DNA of 29,978 nt from CAZKTS01 sp964555735. GTDB taxonomy: Bacteria; Actinomycetota; Acidimicrobiia; IMCC26256; PALSA-555. The notes under the pieces are model-generated. The model had not been told where the DNA came from and did not search any database. It was given only the letters and a program-made list of their open reading frames with translations. The translations under genes were made by a program, and so were the position numbers. Below are positions 7,625-14,832 of this stretch, piece by piece. Within the stretch, counting starts at the first letter, position 1. The number at the start of each line of letters is the position of its first letter. Where the stretch lies: NCBI GenBank assembly GCA_964555735.1, contig CAZKTS010000140.1, positions 1 through 29,978 on the forward strand. The letters run 5' to 3'.

Positions 7625-8718
7625 CGGGCGCTCGAGCCGTCGAGGGCGGGGACGCGCGCCGGGCCGCGCCCGAGGCCGAGCAGGGGCAGGACGCCCTCAC
7701 CGACCCAGTACGCCTCCTCGAGGTGCGGGTAGCCCGAGAGGATGAACTCGTCGATCCCGAGGTCGGCGTACTCGCGGATCCGCTCGGCGACCTCCTCGTG
7801 GCTCCCGACGAGCGCGGTGCCCGCGCCGCCGCGCACGAGCCCGAGGCCGGCCCAGAGGTTGGGGGCGATCAGGAGGTCGTCCTTCGATCCGCCGTGCAGG
7901 GAGGCCATGCGCTGCTGACCCACCGACTCCGTCGTCGCCGCGTTGCGCTGGGCTTGCGCGATCAGGTCGTCGTCCATGCCGTCGAGGAGCCGGTCGGCGT
8001 GGGCCCACGCGTCGGCCGCGCGGTCCCTGGTGATCACGTGCACCCGCAGCCCGAACCGGAGCGTCCGTCCCGCGGCAGCAGCGAGCGCGCGCATCCGTGC
8101 GATCCGCTCGGCGATCATCGCCGGAGGCTCGCCCCACAAGAGGTAGACGTCGGCACCATCCGCACCGACCTGCTCCGCGGCCGGAGAGGCGCCGCCGAAG
8201 TACACCGCGGGTCGCGGCTCGGGGGGAAAGAGGGTGGTGGCACCGCGAACGTCGTAGAAGCGACCGGTGAAGTCGAACGGGGCCTCGCCCCAGGCTCCCT
8301 TGAGCACGGTGATGAACTCGCCGGTGCGCGCGTAGCGCTCGTCGTGGTCGAGCCAGTCGCCGAAGCGCTGCTGCTCGGTGGGTGCACCGCCGGTGACGAC
8401 GTTGAGCAGCAGCCGACCGTCGGACATCCGCTGGTAGGTGGACGCCATCTGGGCCGCGAGCGTCGGCGACACGAAGCCGGGCCGGAACGCGACGAGGAAG
8501 TGCAGGCGCTCGGTCTCGCGGGTGAGCGCGGCGGTGAGGATCCACGCGTCCTCGCACCACGTGCCGGTGGGCGTCAGCGCGCCCGTGAACCCGAGCTGCT
8601 CGGCGGCGCGTGCGACCTGGATGAGGTACTCGAGCGACGGCTCGCGTCGCGTCTCCGGCCTGCGCGGCACGACGTCGCGACCATCGCCGGTCGTCGGGAG
8701 GAACCAGTGCACCTTCAT
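7621..8718 (-). CDS. ssuD: FMNH2-dependent alkanesulfonate monooxygenase
   Basis: The 365-residue protein is a close match to SsuD in order and wording of motifs. It has VHWFLPTTGDGR at the start, GYPHLEEAYWVGE near the end, the RSGADVYLLWGEPP-type segment (DGADVYLLWGEPPAM), LRVHVITRDRAADAW, VGQQRMASLHGGSKDD and APNLWAGLGLVRGGAGTALVGS. SsuD cleaves alkanesulfonates with reduced FMN and oxygen to sulfite and an aldehyde, giving sulfur under sulfate starvation. The usual flavin reductase (SsuE) is not in the window. The ATG at 8718 lies 5 bases from the rrf2 stop, and its own stop overlaps DUF4395. It works with the divergent ssuABC importer 600 bases away, so this is a complete uptake-and-cleavage module apart from the reductase. 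Confidence 0.95.
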   Translation of the reverse strand: MKVHWFLPTTGDGRDVVPRRPETRREPSLEYLIQVARAAEQLGFTGALTPTGTWCEDAWILTAALTRETERLHFLVAFRPGFVSPTLAAQMASTYQRMSDGRLLLNVVTGGAPTEQQRFGDWLDHDERYARTGEFITVLKGAWGEAPFDFTGRFYDVRGATTLFPPEPRPAVYFGGASPAAEQVGADGADVYLLWGEPPAMIAERIARMRALAAAAGRTLRFGLRVHVITRDRAADAWAHADRLLDGMDDDLIAQAQRNAATTESVGQQRMASLHGGSKDDLLIAPNLWAGLGLVRGGAGTALVGSHEEVAERIREYADLGIDEFILSGYPHLEEAYWVGEGVLPLLGLGRGPARVPALDGSSAR

Positions 8719-8723
8719 GAGAC

Positions 8724-9182
8724 TCAACCGGCCTCGGGTTGGTCGGTGAGCCGTACCGCGGTCCACGGCCCACCCGCGCGCGCGGCGAGGTCGGCGAAGG
8801 TGGTCGCGTCGAGGATGGCGATGGTCGCGTCGCGTACCTCGGCCCACGTATCCCGCAGCGAGCACTCGACCTCCATCGCGCACGGCTCGGGCTCGCTGCG
8901 GGTCGCGCACGAGATCGGCGCGAGCGGCCCCTGGATGAGTCGCACGACCTTGCCGAGGGTGATGTCCTCGGGCGCATGGTTGAGGCGATAGCCACCGGCC
9001 GGTCCGCGCTCGGAGCGAACGATGCCGGCGCTCCGCAGCTGGGGGAGCACCTGCTCCAGGACCGTGGCCGGGGTTGCCGTCGCCTGGGCCAGGTCCTGGA
9101 CCTTGCGCGGCCGCCCGTCGGAGGCGAGCGAGAGCGCGAGCACCGCCCGTGTGGCGTAGTCGGTGCGTCTGGTGATCCACAT
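8724..9182 (-). CDS. Rrf2-family transcriptional regulator with three conserved cysteines
   Basis: The 152-residue protein has the Rrf2 winged helix at its N-terminus (RTDYATRAVLALSLAS, then a recognition helix near VLEQVLPQLRSAGIV, and the wing RGPAGGYRL). Three cysteines follow at 92, 101 and 107, spaced C-x8-C-x5-C, much like the cluster-binding cysteines of IscR and NsrR. It may therefore sense Fe-S status, sulfide or cysteine. In Bacillus the Rrf2 protein CymR represses cysteine and sulfonate genes. Here the gene is the first of the ssuD operon and shares a divergent intergenic region with ssuA, so it is the likely regulator of both. The palindrome at 9267-9287 is the natural operator candidate. 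Start choice: the ATG at 9182 gives MWITRRTDYA, the usual family opening. Confidence 0.9.
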   Translation of the reverse strand: MWITRRTDYATRAVLALSLASDGRPRKVQDLAQATATPATVLEQVLPQLRSAGIVRSERGPAGGYRLNHAPEDITLGKVVRLIQGPLAPISCATRSEPEPCAMEVECSLRDTWAEVRDATIAILDATTFADLAARAGGPWTAVRLTDQPEAG

Positions 9183-9220
9183 GGGCGGCTCCCGAGTCGG
9201 CCCGAGGCTACGACCTGCTC

Positions 9221-9249
9221 TTGACGGATGGACCGACGATCTCTAGTTT
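9221..9249 (+). promoter_or_regulatory. Sigma70-type promoter of ssuABC
   Basis: TTGACG at 9221-9226 is followed after exactly 17 bases by TAGTTT at 9244-9249, a good -35/-10 pair for the housekeeping sigma factor. Transcription would start near 9256, just before the palindrome at 9267-9287, which makes repression by roadblock or by blocking promoter escape plausible. The boxes are seen; activity is inferred. Confidence 0.6.
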
Positions 9250-9266
9250 ACCTCCCAATCCAACTA

Positions 9267-9287
9267 TCCCTACAAACTTAGTAGGGA
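9267..9287. promoter_or_regulatory. 21-bp near-perfect palindrome, candidate Rrf2 operator
   Basis: The arms TCCCTAC (9267-9273) and GTAGGGA (9281-9287) pair perfectly; two further inner pairs match around a central C at 9277 and only one pair is broken. The element is AT-richer than its surroundings and lies between the divergent rrf2-ssuD and ssuABC operons, downstream of the ssuA promoter. It is the best operator candidate for the Rrf2 protein. Confidence 0.6.
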
Positions 9288-9330
9288 ATCACAGGAACCG
9301 TTCACTCGGTTCGGAGCCCGGAGGCCAGCA

Positions 9331-10404
9331 GTGTCCTTTGCCAACGTCCGTCGAATCCGATCGGTCGCCCTCGGTGCGGCGATCGGGCTCCTGCTCGGCG
9401 CGGTCCTCGTCGCCGGCAGCCCGGCCGGCGCGTCGACGCCGGCCCAGTCCGACGGGGAGCCGACGACGCTCCGCCTCGGGTACTTCCCCAACGTCACCCA
9501 CGCGACCGCCATCGTGGGTGTGGAGAGCGGGATCTTCGAGGACCAGCTCGGCAAGGACGTCGACCTCGAGCTCTCGACGTTCAACGCGGGTCCGGCGGCG
9601 GTCGAGGCGCTGTTCGCCGATGCGCTCGACGCGACCTACATCGGCCCCAATCCGGCGATCAACGCGTTCGCGCAGTCCGACGGCGAGGCGATCCGGATCA
9701 TCTCCGGCGCGACGTCTGGTGGCGCGTTCCTCGTGGTCAAGCCCGAGATCAAGAATGTGAAGGGCCTGAAGGGCACGACCCTGGCCTCGCCGCAGCTCGG
9801 CAACACCCAGGACGTCGCCCTGCGCGCGTTCCTCAAGGAGAAGGGCTTCGAGACCACGACCGACGGTGGCGGCGACGTCTCGATCGTGCCCCAGGACAAC
9901 GCGGTGACCCTGGCCGCATTCCAGGCCGGTGACATCGACGGCGCGTGGGTGCCGCAGCCCTGGGCCGAGCGCCTCATCTCCGAAGGTGGCGGCAAGGTGC
10001 TCGTCGACGAGCGCGACCTCTGGCCCGACGGTCAGTACGTCACGACGCACCTCATCGTTCGGACCGCGTTCCTCGATGAGCACCCGGACGTCGTGCAGCG
10101 GCTGCTCGAGGGACAGGTCGCCGCGAACGACTTCGTGAAGAACCAGCCCGATGTGGCGCAGAACCTCGTGGCGAGCGGGATCGAGCGGGCGACCGGCAAG
10201 GCCATCGCACCCGAGCTCGTGGCGGCGACGTTCGACACGGTCACCTTCACGAACGACCCGATCGCCTCGTCGCTCAAGAAGTCGGCCAAGGACGCGGAGA
10301 GCGTGGGGCTGCTCGAGCCCGTCGACCTCAAGGGCATCTACGACCTGAAGCTCCTGAACAAGGTCCTCAAGAAGGCCGGCGAGCCGTCGGTCTCCGCCCA
10401 GTGA
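9331..10404 (+). CDS. ssuA: Sulfonate ABC transporter, substrate-binding protein
   Basis: The 357-residue protein has an N-terminal signal peptide (hydrophobic stretch about 12-30, cut likely after AGAST near 35) and no lipobox cysteine. The mature part is a type II periplasmic-binding fold of the SsuA/TauA/NrtA group: LRLGYFPNVTHATAIVG at the start, AGPAAVEALFADALDATYIGPNPAI, and DIDGAWVPQPWAERL. It binds the sulfonate outside the membrane and delivers it to SsuC. The GTG at 9331 has GGAGG at 9320-9324, spacing 6. The stop overlaps the ssuB start (GTGA). The binding group also includes nitrate and taurine binders, but the neighbouring ssuD points to alkanesulfonates. Confidence 0.88.
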   Translation: MSFANVRRIRSVALGAAIGLLLGAVLVAGSPAGASTPAQSDGEPTTLRLGYFPNVTHATAIVGVESGIFEDQLGKDVDLELSTFNAGPAAVEALFADALDATYIGPNPAINAFAQSDGEAIRIISGATSGGAFLVVKPEIKNVKGLKGTTLASPQLGNTQDVALRAFLKEKGFETTTDGGGDVSIVPQDNAVTLAAFQAGDIDGAWVPQPWAERLISEGGGKVLVDERDLWPDGQYVTTHLIVRTAFLDEHPDVVQRLLEGQVAANDFVKNQPDVAQNLVASGIERATGKAIAPELVAATFDTVTFTNDPIASSLKKSAKDAESVGLLEPVDLKGIYDLKLLNKVLKKAGEPSVSAQ

Positions 10405-11222
10405 CCGCGGGCGCCGCCGTGCGCCCACACGCGGCCGAAGCGCCGGTCTCGGGAGCCCCCCTCCCCGAGGCCGGCGTCGGCGCGCCCGTGCGGCTCGATG
10501 AGGTCTCGAAGGTCTACGGCGACGCATCGAACGCGGTCCACGCGCTCGACCGGGTGTCGCTCGAGGTGCAGAGGGGTGAGTTCGTCTGCCTCCTGGGGGC
10601 CTCCGGGTGCGGGAAGAGCACGCTGCTCAACCTCGTGGCCGGCCTCGACCGGGCGACGGCGGGAACGGTCACGGTGGACGGTCGGGCCACGCTCATGTTC
10701 CAGGAGGCCGCCCTCTTCCCGTGGCTCACCGCCGCCGGCAACGTCGACCTCGCGCTTCGACTCGACGGTGTCGGCAAGGCCGAGCGCAGAGCGCGCGTTC
10801 GCGAGCTGCTGGAATCGGTGAACCTGGGCGAGTTCGAGAAGAAGCGCCCGCACGAGCTCTCCGGCGGCATGCGTCAACGGGTCGCGCTCGCGCGGGCACT
10901 CTCGCAGCGCGCACCGGTGCTCTTGATGGACGAGCCGTTCGGCGCGCTCGACGCGATGACCCGCGACCTCCTCCACGACGAGGTCGAGCGGATCTGGCGC
11001 GAGAACGACCTCACCGTGCTCTTCGTCACCCACAACGTGCGCGAGGCCGTGCGCCTCGGCGATCGGGTCGTCATGCTCTCGAGTCGTCCGGGCCGGGTCA
11101 TGGCCGAGTTCCCCGTGCAGATCCCGCGCCCGCGGCGGATCGACTCCCCGGAGGTCGCCAACCTCGCGGCCACCATCACCGACCAGCTGCGAGCGGAGGT
11201 GGCCCGGCATGCCGACGACTGA
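10401..11222 (+). CDS. ssuB: Sulfonate ABC transporter, ATP-binding protein
   Basis: The 273-residue protein has Walker A GASGCGKST (66-74), a Q-loop in TLMFQEAALFPWLT, the signature LSGGMRQRVALARAL, Walker B VLLMDEPFGALD, and the switch histidine in FVTHN. It belongs to the SsuB/TauB/NrtD family and energises import through SsuC. About 30 extra residues precede the ATPase core (HAAEAPVSGAPLPEAG) and may be disordered. The GTG at 10401 overlaps the ssuA stop. The 3' end overlaps ssuC by 14 bases. Confidence 0.95.
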   Translation: MTAGAAVRPHAAEAPVSGAPLPEAGVGAPVRLDEVSKVYGDASNAVHALDRVSLEVQRGEFVCLLGASGCGKSTLLNLVAGLDRATAGTVTVDGRATLMFQEAALFPWLTAAGNVDLALRLDGVGKAERRARVRELLESVNLGEFEKKRPHELSGGMRQRVALARALSQRAPVLLMDEPFGALDAMTRDLLHDEVERIWRENDLTVLFVTHNVREAVRLGDRVVMLSSRPGRVMAEFPVQIPRPRRIDSPEVANLAATITDQLRAEVARHADD

Positions 11223-12084
11223 CACCGCCGAGCGCCTGGAGGTGCAGCTCTCCGGGTTGGACGCGCTCGACCTCCCGGTGGCGCGCCGCAAGAGTCGCGT
11301 GGCGCGGCTCTGGGCCGCGACGTGGCCGAAGCTCATGGCGGTCGGGCTCTTCTTCTTGCTGTGGCAGGTCATCGTGTGGACGGAGTGGAAGCCCGAGTAC
11401 GTGCTCCCGCCACCGAGCGCGGTGTTCGACACCTTGTTCAACGAGTTCGACGACCTCGTGCAGGCGATGGGCACGACGATGGAGCGCGCGGTCCAGGGCT
11501 TCGCGCTCGCGATCCTGATCGGGACGACGCTCGGCGCGCTCGTCTCGCGCAACCGCATCCTTCGCGCCGGCATCGGCTCGATGATCACCGGGCTGCAGAC
11601 CATGCCGTCGATCGCGTGGTTCCCCCTGGCCATCCTCATCTTCAAGGCCACGAACGGCGCGATCCTCTTCGTCGTCGTGCTCGGCGCGGCACCGTCGATC
11701 GCGAACGGGCTGATCAGCGGCATCGACCACATCCCGCCGCTCTACCTGCGGGCGGGCAAGGTGCTCGGCGCCAGGGGCTGGTCGTCGTTTCGCCACGTGG
11801 TCCTTCCCGCCGCGCTGCCGTCGTTCGTCGCCGGCCTCAAGCAGGGGTGGGCCTTCGCGTGGCGCAGCCTCCTCGCCGGTGAGCTGCTCGTGCTGATCCC
11901 GGGTCAGCGCTCGCTCGGCTTCCTGCTCGAGAACGAGCGCAGCCTGGCCGACGCCGACGGCGTCATCGCGGTGATGATGGTCATCTTCGTCATCGGCGTG
12001 GTGGTGGACGCGCTGTTCTTCGGCACCGTCGAGCGCCGCATCCGTCGCCGCTACGGCCTCGTCGACGAGGGCCTCGCGGCGTGA
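11209..12084 (+). CDS. ssuC: Sulfonate ABC transporter, permease
   Basis: The 291-residue protein has about six membrane helices and the EAA-type loop (LRAGKVLGARGWSSFRHVVLPAALP) that docks on the ATPase, as in SsuC/TauC. A hydrophilic N-terminus of about 38 residues precedes the first helix. The ATG at 11209 lies inside the end of ssuB, so translation is coupled. The stop at 12084 is followed by a weak hairpin. Substrate choice rests on the operon, not on this sequence. Confidence 0.93.
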   Translation: MPTTDTAERLEVQLSGLDALDLPVARRKSRVARLWAATWPKLMAVGLFFLLWQVIVWTEWKPEYVLPPPSAVFDTLFNEFDDLVQAMGTTMERAVQGFALAILIGTTLGALVSRNRILRAGIGSMITGLQTMPSIAWFPLAILIFKATNGAILFVVVLGAAPSIANGLISGIDHIPPLYLRAGKVLGARGWSSFRHVVLPAALPSFVAGLKQGWAFAWRSLLAGELLVLIPGQRSLGFLLENERSLADADGVIAVMMVIFVIGVVVDALFFGTVERRIRRRYGLVDEGLAA

Positions 12085-12095
12085 GCGCGGTTCGC

Positions 12096-12115
12096 CCCGC
12101 CCTCGGGGTGGCGGG
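12096..12115 (+). terminator. Possible weak hairpin terminator after ssuC
   Basis: CCCGCC (12096-12101) pairs with GGCGGG (12110-12115), a 6-bp stem with an 8-base loop, 11 bases after the ssuC stop. The stem is short for a terminator, so this call is weak. Confidence 0.35.
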
Positions 12116-12123
12116 CTAGGGTG

Positions 12124-12139
12124 GTTACCGGCCAGTAAC
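12124..12139. promoter_or_regulatory. Palindromic operator before the acyl-CoA dehydrogenase
   Basis: GTTAC (12124-12128) and GTAAC (12135-12139) flank CGGCCA. Only one of the eight base pairs of the 16-bp palindrome is broken. Sites of the form TTAC(6-8 bases)GTAA are typical of TetR-family regulators of fatty acid degradation in actinobacteria. It sits 43 bases before the start codon, a good place for repression. The regulator is not in the window. Confidence 0.5.
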
Positions 12140-12182
12140 TTGTGGTCGCACGTGACGGCCCGTTCTCCCCGGAGGCCCTGCC

Positions 12183-13397
12183 ATGGCGGACTTCTCGCTC
12201 GAGCTCAACGAGGACCAGCTCCAGATCCAGAAGTGGGTCCACGACTTCGCCGAGGACGTGATCCGGCCCGCGGCGCACGAGTGGGACGAGCGGGAGGAGA
12301 CCCCCTGGCCGGTCATCGAGGAGGCTGCAAAGGTCGGCCTGTACTCGATGGAGTTCTTCGCCAATTGCGTCGGTGACCCCGCCGGGCTGCTGCTGGCGAT
12401 CGCGAGCGAGGAGCTCGCGTGGGGCGACGCGGGCATCACGCTCTCCATCCTGGGCAGCACGCTCGCGGTCAGCGGGATCATGGCGAGCGGCACGCCCCAG
12501 CAGGCGGGTGAGTGGGTGCCGCAGTGCTTCGGCACGCCGGAGAAGATCCAGCTCGGCGCCTTCTGCGTGAGCGAGCCCGACGCCGGCAGCGACGTCTCGA
12601 ACCTCCGGACGCGCGCGGTCTACGACGAGAAGTCCGACGAGTGGGTGCTCAACGGCACCAAGGCGTGGATCACCAACGGCGGCATCGCCGATGTGCACGT
12701 CGTGGTCGCCGCGGTGGATCCCGAGCTCAAGGGCCGCGGCCACGCCGCTTTCGTCGTGCCGCCGGGCACGCCCGGCATCAGCCAGGGCCAGAAGTACAAG
12801 AAGCACGGCATCCGTGCGAGCCACACGGCCGAGGTCATCCTCGACGACTGCCGCGTGCCGGGCACCTGCCTCCTGGGTGGCAAGGACAAGCTCGACCAGC
12901 GCCTCGCCCGCGCGAAGGAGGGCAAGAAGACGCGCACCCAGGCGGCGATGAGCACGTTCGAGGCGACGCGACCCCTCGTCGGCGCGCAGGCCCTCGGCAT
13001 CGCGCGCGCGGCCTACGAGTACGCGCTCGAGTACGCGAAGGAGCGCCAGGCCTTCGGTCGGGCGATCATCGAGAACCAGGGCATCGCGTTCAAGCTCGCC
13101 GACATGCGCATGGAGATCGACGCAGCGCGACTGCTCGTGTGGCGCGCGTGCTGGATGGCCGCGGCGAAGAAGGAGTTCGTCGCCGGCGAGGGCTCGATGA
13201 GCAAGCTCAAGGCCGGCGAGGTCGCGGTCAAGGTGACCGAAGAGGCGATCCAGATCCTCGGCGGCTACGGCTACACGCGGGAGTACCCGGTGGAGCGGTG
13301 GCACCGCGACTCGAAGATCTACACGAACTTCGAGGGCACCTCGGAGATCCAGCGGCTCGTCATCGCGCGAGCCATCTCCGGCCTGCACATCCAGTAG
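12183..13397 (+). CDS. Acyl-CoA dehydrogenase
   Basis: The 404-residue protein has the full acyl-CoA dehydrogenase pattern: an N-terminal helical domain, the flavin-binding FCVSEPDAGSDVSNLRT motif, the beta-domain ITNGGIADVHVVVA, the C-terminal helical domain with RQAFGRAIIENQGIAFKLADM, ILGGYGYTREYPVERWHRD, and the terminal FEGTSEIQR motif. Glu384 is in the position of the catalytic base (the E of EGTS). It oxidises an acyl-CoA to the trans-2-enoyl-CoA and passes electrons to ETF. Chain length preference is not visible. GGAGG lies at 12171-12175, 7 bases before the ATG. A single gene; the palindrome upstream suggests control by a fatty-acid-responsive TetR-type repressor. Confidence 0.95.
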   Translation: MADFSLELNEDQLQIQKWVHDFAEDVIRPAAHEWDEREETPWPVIEEAAKVGLYSMEFFANCVGDPAGLLLAIASEELAWGDAGITLSILGSTLAVSGIMASGTPQQAGEWVPQCFGTPEKIQLGAFCVSEPDAGSDVSNLRTRAVYDEKSDEWVLNGTKAWITNGGIADVHVVVAAVDPELKGRGHAAFVVPPGTPGISQGQKYKKHGIRASHTAEVILDDCRVPGTCLLGGKDKLDQRLARAKEGKKTRTQAAMSTFEATRPLVGAQALGIARAAYEYALEYAKERQAFGRAIIENQGIAFKLADMRMEIDAARLLVWRACWMAAAKKEFVAGEGSMSKLKAGEVAVKVTEEAIQILGGYGYTREYPVERWHRDSKIYTNFEGTSEIQRLVIARAISGLHIQ

Positions 13398-13422
13398 CGG
13401 CGCGGCGCGCGCCGGCAGCGGT

Positions 13423-13899
13423 TCAGGCTCGCGGGGCGGGGACCGAGACCACCGGACAGGGCGCGTCGTGCACGAGGCGGTGGGCAGGTCCGCCGAGCCA
13501 GAGCTCGGACAGGCCACTGCGCCCACTCATGCCGACGGCGATGAGACTCGCGTGGCTGGCCGTGGCGACCGACACGATCTCCTCGGCGGGCTTCCCGGTG
13601 CGCAGCTCGGTTCGGTACGGGATTCCGGCGTCACGAAGCGGCTGACTCCAGCTGGTGCGGAGATCCTCCAGGCGTTCGCGCCGTCGCGCATCGGTGTCGA
13701 CGGGCAACGCCGCGAGCTCCCACTCGACGACCTCCGAGAGGACGTCGACCAGGACGATCTCGCACGCGGTGAGCTCGGCGCAGCTGATCGCCCAGCGCAG
13801 CGCCGCACGGGCGGACGCCGAGTCGTCGTACCCGACGACGACCGGGCCGCCACCGAACCGGACCTCGGTGCGCGTCTCGAGCGGTGTTGCTTCGTCGAT
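13423..13899 (-). CDS. Universal stress protein (UspA family) without a canonical start codon
   Basis: The translated frame contains GGGPVVVGYDDSASARAALRWA, the beginning of a Usp domain, and ends VGMSGRSGLSELWLGGPAHRLVHDAPCPVVSV, the C-terminal nucleotide-binding region. In that region the usual G-S/T after the second glycine run is G-P. The domain needs residues upstream of the TTG at 13707, but the frame is closed by a TAG at 13909-13911 and has no ATG, GTG or TTG between. The only start-like codon with the right place is ATC at 13899-13897, a rare initiator. That start gives 158 residues, normal for Usp. A frameshift or a sequencing error is the alternative. The gene lies head-to-head with the EamA-like gene and convergent with the dehydrogenase. 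Usp proteins help survival under stress. Confidence 0.6.
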   Translation of the reverse strand: MDEATPLETRTEVRFGGGPVVVGYDDSASARAALRWAISCAELTACEIVLVDVLSEVVEWELAALPVDTDARRRERLEDLRTSWSQPLRDAGIPYRTELRTGKPAEEIVSVATASHASLIAVGMSGRSGLSELWLGGPAHRLVHDAPCPVVSVPAPRA

Positions 13900-13908
13900 G
13901 GAGCACGC

Positions 13909-13936
13909 CTACCCGCTGCGGTCCGTCGTCCACACC
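13909..13936 (-). promoter_or_regulatory. Weak SigB/SigF-type promoter before the universal stress protein
   Basis: On the minus strand GGTGT (13936-13932) is followed after 17 bases by GGGTAG (13914-13909). The pattern resembles the actinobacterial SigF/SigB promoter (GGTTT, 15-17 bases, GGGTAY), with mismatches in both boxes. It would start a transcript close to the USP frame. Suggestive only. Confidence 0.35.
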
Positions 13937-14017
13937 TCCTCGCGCGCGACGCCACTGCCCGACCACTGAGTCCGAGGAGCGGCATGACGATGAGGCCGCA
14001 GGGGTACTCGAGCACCG

Positions 14018-14428
14018 ATGGGACCAGCGGCCCTCGGTGCCTACGTGGTCGTGCTCGGCCTGGCGACGTTCCTGTTGAAGGTGAGCCTCGAGAACCTGTC
14101 GGCGTTCCAGATCAACGTCCTCATGGGTGTCGCGATGCTGCTCGTCGCCGTTCCCGGCGTGCTCATCACGAAGGGCACGCTGTCGATGCCGCTCGGCGAG
14201 CTCCCGCTCGGCGCACTCGTCGCCCTGCTGATGGCGGGAGGATCCGTGCTCTATGCCGTCGCGCTGCGCGACCTGCCCGCGGGTCCCACGGCGGCGATCG
14301 CGACGTCGTACGTCCTGCTCGTCGTGGTGCTCTCGGTGGTGTTCCTCGGGGAGACCTTCGATGTGGTCTCCGCCACCGGCGTCGTGTTGACGCTCGCGGG
14401 TGTGGCTCTGCTCTCCCTGCGCGCCTGA
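14018..14428 (+). CDS. Small EamA/DMT-type membrane protein (single domain)
   Basis: The 136-residue protein has about four to five hydrophobic helices and the pattern of one EamA half-domain. It ends in the typical TAAIATSYVLLVVVLSVVFLGETFDVVSATGVVLTLAGVALL segment, with the conserved GE before the last helix. Full EamA/RhaT-type transporters carry two such units, so this must dimerise to transport. The substrate is unknown. The ATG at 14018 has only a distant GGGG run for ribosome binding. A GGGTAC at 14002-14007 preceded by GGCAT 16 bases earlier may be a promoter giving a very short leader. The gene diverges from the universal stress protein. Confidence 0.75.
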   Translation: MGPAALGAYVVVLGLATFLLKVSLENLSAFQINVLMGVAMLLVAVPGVLITKGTLSMPLGELPLGALVALLMAGGSVLYAVALRDLPAGPTAAIATSYVLLVVVLSVVFLGETFDVVSATGVVLTLAGVALLSLRA

Positions 14429-14441
14429 GCTGCGTCCTCGG

Positions 14442-14822
14442 TTACGGGCGTCGTGTCCGCTCCGCCGCGGCCTGGCAGTCGAGGCATCTCGCCGCGGTCG
14501 GCAGCGCGAGGAGACGCTCGGCACCAACCCCTCCGCCGCACTCCGTGCAGTGCCCGTACGAGCCCTCGTCGACGCGGGCGATCGCCGCATCGATGGCCTC
14601 GAGCGCCGCGGTCGCCCCACCCGCGAGCCGCGTGGTGATCACCAGGTCCACGTCGAGGAGCGCCTCGTCCGGCGCGTCGATGACCTCGGAGTGAAGTCCG
14701 TCCGCCTCCTCCTCGCGCACCTCGGCCCGTTCGGTCGCGCGATCGCGGAGCCGGACGAGCTGGGCGCGCAGACGGGTGATCTGCGGGTCGGTGAGTCCGG
14801 TCGTGGGTGACGGTGCGGTCAT
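14442..14822 (-). CDS. DksA/TraR-type zinc-finger transcription factor
   Basis: The 126-residue protein has a coiled-coil N-terminal half and a C4 zinc finger with C92, C95, C113 and C116 (CTEC ... CLDC), as in DksA/TraR. The motif D49-x-x-D52-x-A54 (DAPDEA) matches the DxxDxA tip motif by which DksA reaches the RNA polymerase secondary channel. It may therefore modulate transcription with (p)ppGpp during stress, though many actinobacterial homologs do not bind polymerase in the E. coli way. An AGGAG-type sequence lies about 8 bases before the ATG at 14822. It is 10 bases downstream of the small hypothetical gene and probably shares its transcript, which starts near the motif at 15140-15157. 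Confidence 0.88.
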   Translation of the reverse strand: MTAPSPTTGLTDPQITRLRAQLVRLRDRATERAEVREEEADGLHSEVIDAPDEALLDVDLVITTRLAGGATAALEAIDAAIARVDEGSYGHCTECGGGVGAERLLALPTAARCLDCQAAAERTRRP

Positions 14823-14832
14823 GGTGTGCTCC

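Noticed and set aside
14002..14007. GGGTAC before the EamA-like gene
   Set aside because: The -35 position has GGCAT, which is a poor match; mentioned in the gene entry only.
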